Shown: positions 7,521 through 13,899 of the stretch, piece after piece
Layout of the letters: each line of letters opens with the position of its first letter
Position numbering within the stretch: position 1 is the first letter of the stretch
Assembly (NCBI GenBank): GCA_046728975.1
Contig: JBKPFU010000170.1
Span: 1-30,081, forward strand
Reading direction: 5' to 3'
Source: JBKPFU01 sp046728975
GTDB taxonomy: Bacteria > Actinomycetota > Thermoleophilia > Gaiellales > Gaiellaceae
Length of the DNA: 30,081 bases
Notes under the pieces: model-generated
The model's database searches: none
The model's input: the letters and a program-made list of their open reading frames with translations, nothing else
Told to the model about the DNA's origin: nothing
Program-made: the position numbers and the translations under genes

Positions 7521-7545
7521 GCAGGGCAGCAACCTGCTGCCCTGC
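7521..7545 (-). terminator. Strong hairpin, likely terminator without U-tract
   Basis: GCAGGGCAGCA and TGCTGCCCTGC are exact complements: an 11-base-pair stem with a 3-base loop. It lies 28 bases past the stop of the minus-strand gene at 7573-7809 and before the start of the next minus-strand gene. Neither flank has an immediate T-run on the minus strand, so it would be a U-less terminator or an RNA-processing or stability hairpin. Confidence 0.5.
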
Positions 7546-7572
7546 TGACGTAAAGATCGTGTGAACTTTTTT

Positions 7573-7809
7573 CTAGCTTTTGCGGGCGGTCGCGCGACCG
7601 CCCTTGCGGCCGGCCGCCTTCTTCTGTGCCGTCGTACCGCCCTGTCGCGAGGAGCTCCGCGAGCTGGAGCTCGAGCCGGACTTCTTGCCGCCGCGGCTCG
7701 AGGCGCCCGGCGAGTTCGCGATCCGTGCCGCGCGCTCCTTCGACATGCCTCGTTTCTTCAGGCCTTCGTACTGCTTCTCGTTCTTGACGCTCGGTCTCTT
7801 GTTAGGCAT
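7573..7809 (-). CDS. Small basic Ser/Gly/Lys-rich protein (DUF7218/Rho-N-like)
   Basis: 78 residues from ATG 7809, with AGGAGG upstream. The ordered N-terminus (NEKQYEGLKKRGMSKERAAR followed by IANSPGAS) resembles small proteins annotated as DUF7218 or Rho-termination-factor-like. The rest is a Ser/Arg low-complexity linker and a basic end (QKKAAGRKGGRATARK) suggestive of nucleic-acid binding. It lies 14 bases after the CBS gene and is probably in one operon with it. The family name is from memory and function is unknown. Confidence 0.75.
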   Translation of the reverse strand: MPNKRPSVKNEKQYEGLKKRGMSKERAARIANSPGASSRGGKKSGSSSSSRSSSRQGGTTAQKKAAGRKGGRATARKS

Positions 7810-7823
7810 GGAAGCCTCCTCGC

Positions 7824-8240
7824 CTACTTCGAGATCTCCTCGACCATCTCGCCGGTCTCCTTCTCCTTGGCGAAACGAGCGACGTCGGCTTGAGCGACCA
7901 CGCCTACGAGGCTGCCGTCGTCTTGGACGACCGGAAGCCTGCGCACCTGATGGCGTGCCATCAAGGCCAGCGCATCGTCGAGCTCCTGCCGCGGATCGAT
8001 GGTGATGAGATTGGTCGAGACGACGTCCTTGACTGGCGTCGACTCCGGGTCCTTGCCTTCGGCGACAACACGAAGGACGATGTCGCGGTCGGTCAGAGTT
8101 CCGACGAGCCTGTTCCCCTCGACGACGGGGGCCAGCCCGACATCCTCGTGCTTCATCATCTTCGCCGCGTAAGCAACCGGCTTGTCGGCGTCGATGGTCA
8201 TCGGGTTCGAGCTCATGATTTCGTGGATCGCTTTGCCCAT
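7824..8240 (-). CDS. CBS-pair domain protein
   Basis: 138 residues from ATG 8240, chosen because GGGAGG lies 6 bases upstream. The frame extends to 8288 without a better start. Two CBS motifs fill the protein: IMSSNPMTIDADKPVAYAA...LVGTLTDRDIVLR (about 9-70) and VSTNLITIDPRQELDDALAL...LVGVVAQADVARFA (about 75-130). The pair forms a Bateman module that binds adenine nucleotides and senses energy state. No effector domain is fused, so it acts alone or through partners. It is divergent from the MmcQ/YjbR gene and heads the operon with the small basic protein. Confidence 0.9.
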   Translation of the reverse strand: MGKAIHEIMSSNPMTIDADKPVAYAAKMMKHEDVGLAPVVEGNRLVGTLTDRDIVLRVVAEGKDPESTPVKDVVSTNLITIDPRQELDDALALMARHQVRRLPVVQDDGSLVGVVAQADVARFAKEKETGEMVEEISK

Positions 8241-8319
8241 CAATTTCCTCCCTTTGTTTCTCGTAAGCAATAAACGCGTACCCGGCATCGAGGAGACGAA
8301 AACAGCGAGAATCCCCCCT

Positions 8320-8673
8320 GTGAAGCCGAATTCGCTGCGTAGGCGGATACGCGAGCTGGCGCTGTCGCTCCCCGAGACCTACGAGGACTCACCCTGGGGC
8401 CACCCGGTCTTCAAGGTGGGGAACAACAAGATGTTCGCGGCGATGAGCGAGCGCGGGAGCGTCGAGCTGACGGTGAAGCTCACCGCCGAGGAGCGCGAGA
8501 TCGCGCAGCTGCTTCCGTATGTTCGCAAGGCCAGCTACGTCGGACGCTACGGCTGGATCACGGCGACGGTCACCGATGCCGAGTCACTCGACGCCGCCTT
8601 GGAGTGGCTGCGCGAGAGCTACTGGCTGAAGGCGCCGGCCGAGCTGCGAGCAGCCGTCGAGGCCGAGGACTGA
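8320..8673 (+). CDS. MmcQ/YjbR-family protein
   Basis: 117 residues from GTG 8320, the first usable start in frame after the divergent CBS gene. No clear ribosome site precedes it. LALSLPETYEDSPWGHPVFK, then MFAAMSERG, VELTVKL and GRYGWITATV match the MmcQ/YjbR fold, a CyaY-like alpha/beta domain proposed to bind DNA. The length is normal for the family. The cellular role is not established. It converges with a small acidic ORF 21 bases downstream. Confidence 0.8.
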   Translation: MKPNSLRRRIRELALSLPETYEDSPWGHPVFKVGNNKMFAAMSERGSVELTVKLTAEEREIAQLLPYVRKASYVGRYGWITATVTDAESLDAALEWLRESYWLKAPAELRAAVEAED

Positions 8674-8694
8674 CGGGCCTCAACCAGGCGCCGG

Positions 8695-8832
8695 TCAGTC
8701 CGCTTGCGGGTCGTCTTCGGCGGAGGGCTCGCCGGCTTTCTCTTCGGGGTCCGGGGCCGGAGACTCCCCCAATTCATCGTTGCGGTCGTCGTCTCTGAGG
8801 CCTCGAGCGTCCGAAGTATCCTGATCCGACAT
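8695..8832 (-). CDS. Possible small acidic disordered protein
   Basis: 45 residues from ATG 8832 (MSDQDTSDARGLRDDDRNDE and on, ending SAEDDPQAD). Highly acidic and Pro-containing, with no fold predicted by eye. Its ATG and the thrS ATG share the palindrome CATG, so the two genes would be head-to-head with overlapping start codons, and the thrS -10 box would lie inside this ORF. GGGAAGGA lies upstream on the minus strand. The composition looks coding, but the ORF is short and overlaps a promoter. Confidence 0.35.
   Translation of the reverse strand: MSDQDTSDARGLRDDDRNDELGESPAPDPEEKAGEPSAEDDPQAD
8817..8822 (+). promoter_or_regulatory. Putative thrS -10 box (TATCCT), leaderless
   Basis: TATCCT ends 8 bases before the thrS ATG, which would put transcription start at or next to the start codon. 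No Shine-Dalgarno sequence precedes thrS. Confidence 0.45.
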
Positions 8833-10717
8833 GAAGGTCGTCCTTCCCGATTCGTCCGAACTCGAACTCCCCGACGGCGCGAGCGGCCTCGACGCGGCCG
8901 CGGCCATCGGGCCGAAGCTGGCCGAGGAGGCGGTGCTCGTTCGGTCGGACGGACGCGTGCAGGACCTTCGCCTGCCGCTCGAGGACGGTCAGCGGATCCA
9001 GATCCTGACGACCCGCGACAAGCAGGACCCCGACGCGCTTTTCGTGCTGCGCCACTCGGCCGCTCATCTGCTCGCGGAGGCGGTGCGTCGGCTGTACCCG
9101 GGCGTGAAGATCGCGATCGGCCCGCCGATCGAGAGCGGTTTCTACTACGACTTCGAATTCCCGGAGCCGATCACGGAAGCCGAGCTTCCGCGCATCGAGA
9201 ACGAGATCAACCGGGAGTTGGCCGAGGGACGCGAATGGTCGCGCGAGGAAGTCTCGCGCGACGAGGCGAAGGAGCGCTTCGACGCCGAAGGCGAGCGCTA
9301 CAAGGTCGAGCTCGTCGATTCGGCCGAGGATCCGATCTCCTTCTACACGCAGGGCGACTTCACCGACCTCTGCCGAGGGCCGCACCTCCAGAACTCGAGC
9401 CCGATCAAGGCGGTGAAGCTGACCGGCCTCGCCGGTGCGTACTGGCGAGGGGACGAGCGGAACGCGCAGCTAACCCGCATCTACGGAACCGCGTTCTACG
9501 ACCCCAAGGATCTCCAGGCCTATCTCGAGCAGCTCGAGCGTGCGCGCGAACGCGATCACCGCCGGCTCGGGCCGCAGCTCGATCTGTTCCACCTTTCGGA
9601 GCACGCGCCGGGGATGCCGTTCTGGCATCCGAGGGGGATGGTGATCTGGAACGCGCTCGAGGACCTGCGCCGGCGCGAGAACGCGAAGCGCGGCTACATC
9701 GAGGTGAAGACGCCGCTCATGTACGACGTCGACACCTGGGTCACCTCAGGCCACTGGGAGAAGTTCCGCGACAACATGTTCCTCGTCCCTTACGGCGAGG
9801 AGCGGACGCTCGGCCTGAAGCCGATGAACTGCCCGGGCCACATGCTCCTCTTCGGCGACGATCTGCGCAGCTACCGCGAGCTGCCGCTTCGCTATGCCGA
9901 GGCATCGACGCTTCACCGCAACGAGCGCGCCGGAACGCTGCACGGATTGCTGCGCGTCCAGCACATCACCCAGGACGACGCGCACATCTTCTGCACGCGC
10001 GAGCAGATCGAGGAGGAGATCTTCAGCTGCCTCGACTACGCGGCGTTCCTCTACGACCTGTTCGGCATGGAGGCGCGCTTCGAGCTTTCGACTCGTCCGG
10101 AGAACAAGCTCGGGACGGACGAAGAGTGGGATTTCACCGAGGGCGCTCTTCGAGCGGCACTCGATCGCCGCGGGCTCGAATACGACCTCAATGAGGGAGA
10201 CGGCGCGTTCTACGGCCCGAAGATCGACCTGCACATGACCGACGTCCTCGGCCGCTCGTGGCAGATGGGCACGATCCAGCTCGATTCGCAGATGCCGCAG
10301 CGCTTCGGCCTCACATACGTCGGCTCCGACAACCACGAGCACACGCCGTACGTGATCCACCGGGCGCTGCTCGGCTCGCTCGAACGGTTCATCGGCATCC
10401 TGATCGAGCACTACGGCGGCGCCTTCCCGTTCTGGCTCGCGCCCGTCCAGGTGCGGTTGATCCCCGTGGGGGAGGCGCACCGCGAGCCGGCCGAGGCCGT
10501 CCGGTTGGGTCTCGAGGATGCAGGGTTCCGTGTCGATATCGACGATCGTGACGAGACCGTCAGCAAGCGCATCCGCGACGCCGAGGTGCAGAAAATTCCG
10601 CGCGTGATCGTCTACGGCGACCGCGAGACCCTCGATGCGCTCGCGGTGCGCGAGCGAGGCGGCGAGCAGTCGACGAAGAGCCTGACCGAGCTCATCGATC
10701 AGCTTGCTACCCTGTGA
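8831..10717 (+). CDS. thrS: Threonyl-tRNA synthetase
   Basis: 628 residues, close to the usual 640. It charges tRNA-Thr with threonine in the cytoplasm. The order is a TGS domain (1-60), an editing domain that hydrolyses Ser-tRNA-Thr, with the HxxxH pair His75/His79 and the CRGPH motif Cys181/His185, a class II catalytic core with motif 2 around TLHRNERAGTLHGLLRVQ and zinc ligand Cys334 (MNCPGH), and a C-terminal anticodon-binding domain (about 530-628). ATG 8831 is preceded by a -10 box but no ribosome site. It is first in the thrS-infC-rpmI-rplT order also seen in E. coli, but infC seems to have its own promoter inside the thrS 3' end. I see no T-box leader. Confidence 0.98.
   Translation: MKVVLPDSSELELPDGASGLDAAAAIGPKLAEEAVLVRSDGRVQDLRLPLEDGQRIQILTTRDKQDPDALFVLRHSAAHLLAEAVRRLYPGVKIAIGPPIESGFYYDFEFPEPITEAELPRIENEINRELAEGREWSREEVSRDEAKERFDAEGERYKVELVDSAEDPISFYTQGDFTDLCRGPHLQNSSPIKAVKLTGLAGAYWRGDERNAQLTRIYGTAFYDPKDLQAYLEQLERARERDHRRLGPQLDLFHLSEHAPGMPFWHPRGMVIWNALEDLRRRENAKRGYIEVKTPLMYDVDTWVTSGHWEKFRDNMFLVPYGEERTLGLKPMNCPGHMLLFGDDLRSYRELPLRYAEASTLHRNERAGTLHGLLRVQHITQDDAHIFCTREQIEEEIFSCLDYAAFLYDLFGMEARFELSTRPENKLGTDEEWDFTEGALRAALDRRGLEYDLNEGDGAFYGPKIDLHMTDVLGRSWQMGTIQLDSQMPQRFGLTYVGSDNHEHTPYVIHRALLGSLERFIGILIEHYGGAFPFWLAPVQVRLIPVGEAHREPAEAVRLGLEDAGFRVDIDDRDETVSKRIRDAEVQKIPRVIVYGDRETLDALAVRERGGEQSTKSLTELIDQLATL
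10708..10713 (+). promoter_or_regulatory. Putative -10 box (TGC-TACCCT) for infC operon
   Basis: TACCCT preceded by TGC (an extended -10 form) lies in the last codons of thrS. A start about 7 bases on, near 10720, would begin the transcript with CTGCAAG, the segment complementary to the hairpin at 10804-10819. No clear -35. Confidence 0.4.
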
Positions 10718-10719
10718 CT

Positions 10720-10830
10720 CTGCAAGTAGGGGCGAACCCGTTCCTCACCTCCCGAGCCCGAGCTCGGTGGAGGTTGAACCGAGTCGTCGGACGAGGAAAC
10801 GGGCCGCTGCTTGCAGCGGTCTTGTCGTTT
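10720..10830 (+). ncRNA. Structured infC leader, candidate autoregulatory RNA
   Basis: The gap before infC folds readily by eye. An outer stem CCCGTTCCTC (10737-10746) pairs with GAGGAAACGGG (10793-10803, one bulge). It encloses a hairpin ACCTCC (10747-10752)/GGAGGT (10769-10774) with inner CGAG/CTCG, and a small hairpin CCGA/TCGG (10779-10790), giving a three-way junction. A terminator-like hairpin follows. CTGCAAG (10720-10726) is exactly complementary to CTTGCAG (10810-10816), the loop and 3' arm of that hairpin, allowing either a pseudoknot or an anti-terminator. L20 represses its own operon through leader RNA in E. coli and Bacillus. A similar role is inference here. Confidence 0.5.
10804..10830 (+). 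terminator. Terminator/attenuator-like hairpin before infC
   Basis: CCGCTG (10804-10809), loop CTTG, CAGCGG (10814-10819), then the T-rich TCTTGTCGTTT. It could end the thrS transcript or attenuate the infC operon. The ribosome site AAGGAGG follows directly. Confidence 0.5.
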
Positions 10831-10833
10831 CGA

Positions 10834-10869
10834 AGGAGGAAAAGTATTAGCTTGGTGACAGCCCTTTGA
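10834..10869 (+). promoter_or_regulatory. infC start region: SD, ATT codon, 7-codon mini-frame
   Basis: AGGAGG (10834-10839) sits exactly 6 bases before ATT (10846-10848). From that ATT the frame is ATT AGC TTG GTG ACA GCC CTT then TGA (10867-10869). The IF3 frame begins with TTG at 10866-10868, overlapping this stop as TTGA and 26 bases from the SD. So either a short upstream peptide is coupled to IF3 initiation, or one base is missing and IF3 truly starts at ATT, as in E. coli infC, where the rare AUU start underlies IF3 autoregulation. Confidence 0.55.
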
Positions 10870-11552
10870 GGCCGCGGCGAAGGCCTTTCGAGCCGCCGGA
10901 TCGGCCCGTCCAGGATCAGACCCGGATCAACGACGGGATCCGCGTGCCGCGCGTCAGGCTCGTCGACGAGAACGGGACGCAGATCGGGATCAAAGACACG
11001 GAGGAGGCGCGCGAGTACGCCTACTCGAAGAACCTCGACCTCGTCGAGGTCGCGGCCCAGGCAGACCCGCCAGTCGCGCGAGTGATGGACTACGGCAAGT
11101 ACCGCTACGAGCAGGAGCAGAAGGCGAAGCTCGCGCGGAAGCACCAGTCTCAGATCCACGTCAAGGAGATCAAGCTCAGGCCGAAGATCGGGAAGCACGA
11201 CTACGAGACCAAGAAGGGCCACGTGAAGCGGTTCCTGAACCAGCGCGCGAAGGTCAAGGTCACGATCATGTTCCGGGGGCGGGAGAACTCGCACCCGGAG
11301 CGGGGCCGCGACCTGCTGATGCGGCTGGCGGACGATGTGTCCGACATCGGGATGATCGAGCAGCAACCGGTTCTCGACGGTCGCAACATGGTCATGTTGC
11401 TCGGACCGACCAAGAACGCGGGACTAGCGAGGGAAGATGCCAAAGCAGAAAACGTCGAGAGCAGCGAAGAAACGGTTCCGGGTGACCGGAACGGGCAAGG
11501 TGCTCCGCCGGAGGGCGATGCGGAGCCATCTGCTCGAGAAGAAGTCGCCTAA
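10866..11552 (+). CDS. infC: Translation initiation factor IF-3
   Basis: 228 residues from TTG 10866. It binds the 30S subunit, keeps it apart from 50S and checks the start codon and initiator tRNA. The N-domain begins around TRINDGIRVPRVRL (about 18) and includes DLVEVAAQADPPVARVMDYG. The linker and C-domain include KEIKLRPKIGKHDYETKKGH, VTIMFRGREN and MVMLLGP (about 185). Conserved IF3 ends near there, but this frame adds about 38 acidic residues that overlap rpmI by 116 bases in another frame. The start is uncertain: no ribosome site fits the TTG, while one fits the ATT 20 bases upstream in a different frame. Confidence 0.93.
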   Translation: MRPRRRPFEPPDRPVQDQTRINDGIRVPRVRLVDENGTQIGIKDTEEAREYAYSKNLDLVEVAAQADPPVARVMDYGKYRYEQEQKAKLARKHQSQIHVKEIKLRPKIGKHDYETKKGHVKRFLNQRAKVKVTIMFRGRENSHPERGRDLLMRLADDVSDIGMIEQQPVLDGRNMVMLLGPTKNAGLAREDAKAENVESSEETVPGDRNGQGAPPEGDAEPSAREEVA

Positions 11553-11634
11553 GCGCAAGCGCAGCTTTCGCCGTCTCCGCGAGGTCAAGAGCAGGGACGC
11601 GAAGGCGGTCAAGAAGATGCTTGGGAGCTCGTAG
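11437..11634 (+). CDS. rpmI: 50S ribosomal protein L35
   Basis: 65 residues from ATG 11437 and very basic (MPKQKTSRAAKKRFRVTGTG, then RRRAMRSHLLEKKSPKRKRS), matching bacterial L35 from end to end. It is part of the large ribosomal subunit. The first 116 bases lie inside the infC reading frame, so both proteins use the same DNA in different frames. Its stop is directly followed by the rplT ATG with no gap, which implies translational coupling within the infC-rpmI-rplT operon. Confidence 0.96.
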   Translation: MPKQKTSRAAKKRFRVTGTGKVLRRRAMRSHLLEKKSPKRKRSFRRLREVKSRDAKAVKKMLGSS

Positions 11635-12012
11635 ATGCCCCGCGTCAAGAGGTCGGTGCACGCGCGCAAGAAGCGCCGGAAGGTGCTCGAGCAGGCCCGC
11701 GGCTACTGGGGCCTCAAGCACTCGAGCTACAAGCGGGCCAAGGAGCAGGTCGAGCACTCGCTCGTCTACGCCTATCGCGACCGCAAGGCGAAGAAGCGTG
11801 AGTTCCGCCGACTCTGGATCCTGCGGATCAACGCGGCCGCCCGCCAGAACGGGCTCTCGTACAACCAGTTCATCGCCGGGCTGCGCAAAGCCGAGATCGG
11901 GCTCGACCGCAAGGTGCTCGCCGACCTCGCGGTCAGCGATCCCGAGGCCTTCTCGGCCCTCGCCGAGAAGGCGAAGTCGGCACTCGAGCCTCAAGCTGCC
12001 AAGCAAGACTGA
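11635..12012 (+). CDS. rplT: 50S ribosomal protein L20
   Basis: 125 residues. MPRVKRSVHARKKRRKVLEQ, then ARGYWGLKHSSYKRAKEQV and RRLWILRINAAARQNGLSYN are diagnostic for L20. The basic N-terminal extension threads into 23S rRNA during early assembly, and the globular C-domain is the part that in E. coli and Bacillus also represses the operon. It directly abuts rpmI. The candidate regulatory leader is 0.9 kb upstream, before infC. Confidence 0.97.
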   Translation: MPRVKRSVHARKKRRKVLEQARGYWGLKHSSYKRAKEQVEHSLVYAYRDRKAKKREFRRLWILRINAAARQNGLSYNQFIAGLRKAEIGLDRKVLADLAVSDPEAFSALAEKAKSALEPQAAKQD

Positions 12013-12229
12013 CGCCGCCTCGCAGCGCGAGGTCTTCGAGGAGCAGGCCGAGCACTGTGTTTCTCTCGAGGAGGCCGGTCGGGCGGGCGGGCTCGTCTTC
12101 GCAAGCTCAGGCACCGGCCGCACGGGTGAGCGGCATTGGGGGTTGCGGATCGTCTACTCCCCCGGGGCGGAGCGTGATGTCGCGGGCGAGGCCGACTACC
12201 ACGGCGGCTGGCTCGACTGGTGGCTGTGA
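12013..12229 (+). other. Gap after rplT with an open frame lacking a clear start
   Basis: A frame with high GC at third positions runs from inside rplT to TGA 12227-12229, ending in HGGWLDWWL. The stop overlaps the rRNA methyltransferase GTG as GTGA, the pattern of coupled genes. No ATG or GTG is found in frame after rplT (a TTG occurs near 12144). It may be the remnant of a small gene or chance. I recognise no domain. Confidence 0.3.
12018..12037 (+). terminator. Weak hairpin after rplT
   Basis: CCTCGC and GCGAGG form a 6-base-pair stem with a 3-base loop, followed by TCTTC. This is a possible weak terminator for the ribosomal protein operon. Confidence 0.3.
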
Positions 12230-12906
12230 TCACCTCCGCCTTGAACCCGAGGCTCAAGCTCGTCCGGAGGCTGGAGTCGCGGCACCAGCGCGACAAGCTC
12301 GGCCTGTTCGTCTGCGAAGGCGAGGATCTCGTCGAGGCCGCGCTCGACGCCGGGCTCAAGCCGGTCGACCTGCTCATCGCGGACGACTCGGTGTCCGCCG
12401 ACGCGCTTGCGTCTGTGTCGACGTTGCCGCACCCCGCGCGGCAGATCGCCGTCTTTCGGCGTGCAGACCTGCCGCGCTTCGAGCCGCGCCCCGTCGCTCT
12501 CGCGCTGTGGCGCGTGGCCGACCCTGGGAACGTCGGCACGCTGATCCGCAGCGCCGACGCCTTCGGCGCGGCCGTCGGGCTGTCCAGCGGCTGTGCCGAC
12601 CCGACGGCGCCGAAGGCGCTGAGGGCCTCGGCGGGGGCGGTCTTCCGCGTTCCGGTCGGCGGCTTCGACGCTCCTGTCGGTCGCAGGATCGCGCTCGTCG
12701 CGCACGGAGGCACGCCGCTCGACGAGGTGGAGCTGTCGGATGGGGCGGCGTTCGCTCTCGGCGCCGAACGCGAGGGTCTGCCTGCCGAGGTGCTGGATCG
12801 GTGCGACGGGGCGGCGACGATCCGGACGCCGGGCGCCGCGGAGTCGCTCAACGTCGCCGTTGCCGGGGCGATCGCGCTGTACGAGTGGAGCCGACGGCGC
12901 GGCTAG
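12226..12906 (+). CDS. SpoU/TrmH-family RNA 2'-O-ribose methyltransferase
   Basis: 226 residues from GTG 12226 (MITSALNPRLKLVRRL). A GTG two codons earlier is also possible. Residues 1-80 form the RNA-binding N-terminal substrate domain typical of TsnR/RlmB-like enzymes. The SPOUT domain has motif 1 PGNVGTLIRSADAFGA, motif 2 ALGAEREGLP and motif 3 SLNVAVAGAIALYEW, the trefoil-knot SAM site. It methylates ribose in rRNA or tRNA, but the target nucleotide cannot be read from sequence. A methyltransferase of this type between rplT and pheS is common in many bacteria, so this piece of the cluster is conserved. Confidence 0.93.
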   Translation: MITSALNPRLKLVRRLESRHQRDKLGLFVCEGEDLVEAALDAGLKPVDLLIADDSVSADALASVSTLPHPARQIAVFRRADLPRFEPRPVALALWRVADPGNVGTLIRSADAFGAAVGLSSGCADPTAPKALRASAGAVFRVPVGGFDAPVGRRIALVAHGGTPLDEVELSDGAAFALGAEREGLPAEVLDRCDGAATIRTPGAAESLNVAVAGAIALYEWSRRRG

Positions 12907-12909
12907 ACT
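12904..12909 (+). promoter_or_regulatory. Putative -10 box (TAGACT) for MOSC gene
   Basis: TAGACT overlaps the stop of the methyltransferase gene and ends 8 bases before the MOSC ATG, predicting a leaderless or nearly leaderless mRNA. Confidence 0.4.
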
Positions 12910-12917
12910 CGCCGACG

Positions 12918-13343
12918 ATGGCGACGATCGTCGGAGTCTTCACCTCCCCCGTACGCAAGAGCGGGACGTCGGTGGGGCATGACCGGATTCGCGCGGTCGA
13001 AGGTCAGGGGCTCGAGGGGTGCGCCCATGCAAATCCGCCGAAGCGCGAGGTTCTCTTCGCCTCCGAGGAGCACCTGCGAACGGTCGGTGTCGAGCCGGGC
13101 GCGATCCGCGAGAACCTCACGGTCGCGGGCGACGACGTACAGCGCTGGCCGGTCGGCCAACGCGTCGCGGTCGGCGAGGCCGAGTTCGAGATGACGATGG
13201 TCTGCGACCCGTGTAAGCGGATGGACGACCTCCGCGACGGGCTGCGTGCAGAGCTCGAAGGCCGGCGAGGCATGCTCGCCCGGGTTGTGAAGTCTGGCCA
13301 GGTGGCGGTCGGGGACGAAGTGCGTCTCCTGGCCGACACTTGA
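12918..13343 (+). CDS. MOSC-domain protein
   Basis: 141 residues from ATG 12918. It shows the MOSC beta-barrel pattern: an opening VGVFTSPVRKSG, RENLTVAGDDVQRWPVGQRV in the centre and the conserved cysteine near the end (MVCDPCKRMDDL). MOSC domains derive from molybdenum cofactor sulfurase and bind or transfer sulfur to Moco. Stand-alone versions include YiiM-like reductases. Two cysteines, Cys-x-x-Cys (CDPC), are present where one is usual. No molybdenum enzyme gene is in the window. The gene converges with the next, one base apart. Confidence 0.85.
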   Translation: MATIVGVFTSPVRKSGTSVGHDRIRAVEGQGLEGCAHANPPKREVLFASEEHLRTVGVEPGAIRENLTVAGDDVQRWPVGQRVAVGEAEFEMTMVCDPCKRMDDLRDGLRAELEGRRGMLARVVKSGQVAVGDEVRLLADT

Positions 13344-13344
13344 C

Positions 13345-13899
13345 TCAACGCGCGTAGCTTCCGGTCGCGACGTCGAAGAGGAGCGTTCGGCCGGGCCGCA
13401 CCCGCAGCGTGAGCAAGGAACCTCGAGCGCCCGCGATCACGAGGCTGCCCGAACGCGCTGGAGCGGGATACGCGCGCGCCGACGTCGGCTCACCGGCCGC
13501 AGTTGATCGCATCACGACGACGACCCCTCGCTCGTGATCCCGCCCGACCGCGCCGGCGAAGGCGGTCGTGATCCCGTGGGCGCCGACGTCCTGCCAACCA
13601 CGCTTGTCAAGCACGTACTCGCTCGGCGCGAACGGCGCCGACAGCTCCTTGAGCCCCTCGCTCGGAGCCGAGGCCGGCTCGGCGCGAGGGCGCAGCGAGC
13701 GTGGGTTCGCCGGCTTGGCGCGTCCCACGGCCTCGCGGCGCGCCTGCGCCTGCACCCGCTGCTCATGGGCGACGAGCGCGGCCTTCGCCGGCGTCAGGCG
13801 CGCCTCGCGCGAGCGCGCGTCGATTCCCGCCGCGGCGACTGCGACAGCCGCTGCCGAGAGCAGCGCTCCGGCTCCACCGAGAACCGGTCCGCGTCTCAT
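13345..13899 (-). CDS. Membrane-anchored protein of unknown function
   Basis: 184 residues from ATG 13899, with GGAGG 6 bases upstream. An N-terminal hydrophobic run (about 6-28, GGAGALLSAAAVAVAAAG) may be a signal or anchor. A charged helical region follows (EARLTPAKAALVAHEQRVQA), then a beta-rich C-terminal half (YVLDKRGWQDVGAHGITTAF, GRTLLFDVATGSYAR) suggesting a small extracytoplasmic domain. I do not recognise the family. The ATG overlaps the stop of the upstream secreted-protein gene (TGATG), so the two are surely co-expressed and may work together outside the membrane. Confidence 0.75.
   Translation of the reverse strand: MRRGPVLGGAGALLSAAAVAVAAAGIDARSREARLTPAKAALVAHEQRVQAQARREAVGRAKPANPRSLRPRAEPASAPSEGLKELSAPFAPSEYVLDKRGWQDVGAHGITTAFAGAVGRDHERGVVVVMRSTAAGEPTSARAYPAPARSGSLVIAGARGSLLTLRVRPGRTLLFDVATGSYAR

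Noticed and set aside
8674..8830. T-box leader for thrS
   Set aside because: No T-box sequence or specifier loop, and a -10 box lies only 8 bases before the ATG.
8704..10194. 496-residue frame overlapping thrS on the same strand
   Set aside because: Arg-rich out-of-frame shadow. thrS is certain in its own frame with all motifs.
10864..10869. CTTTGA before infC as an RF2-type +1 frameshift site
   Set aside because: The bases CTT TGA match, but a +1 shift would enter the wrong frame. IF3 lies in the -1 frame, and no SD-like stimulator lies 3 bases upstream.
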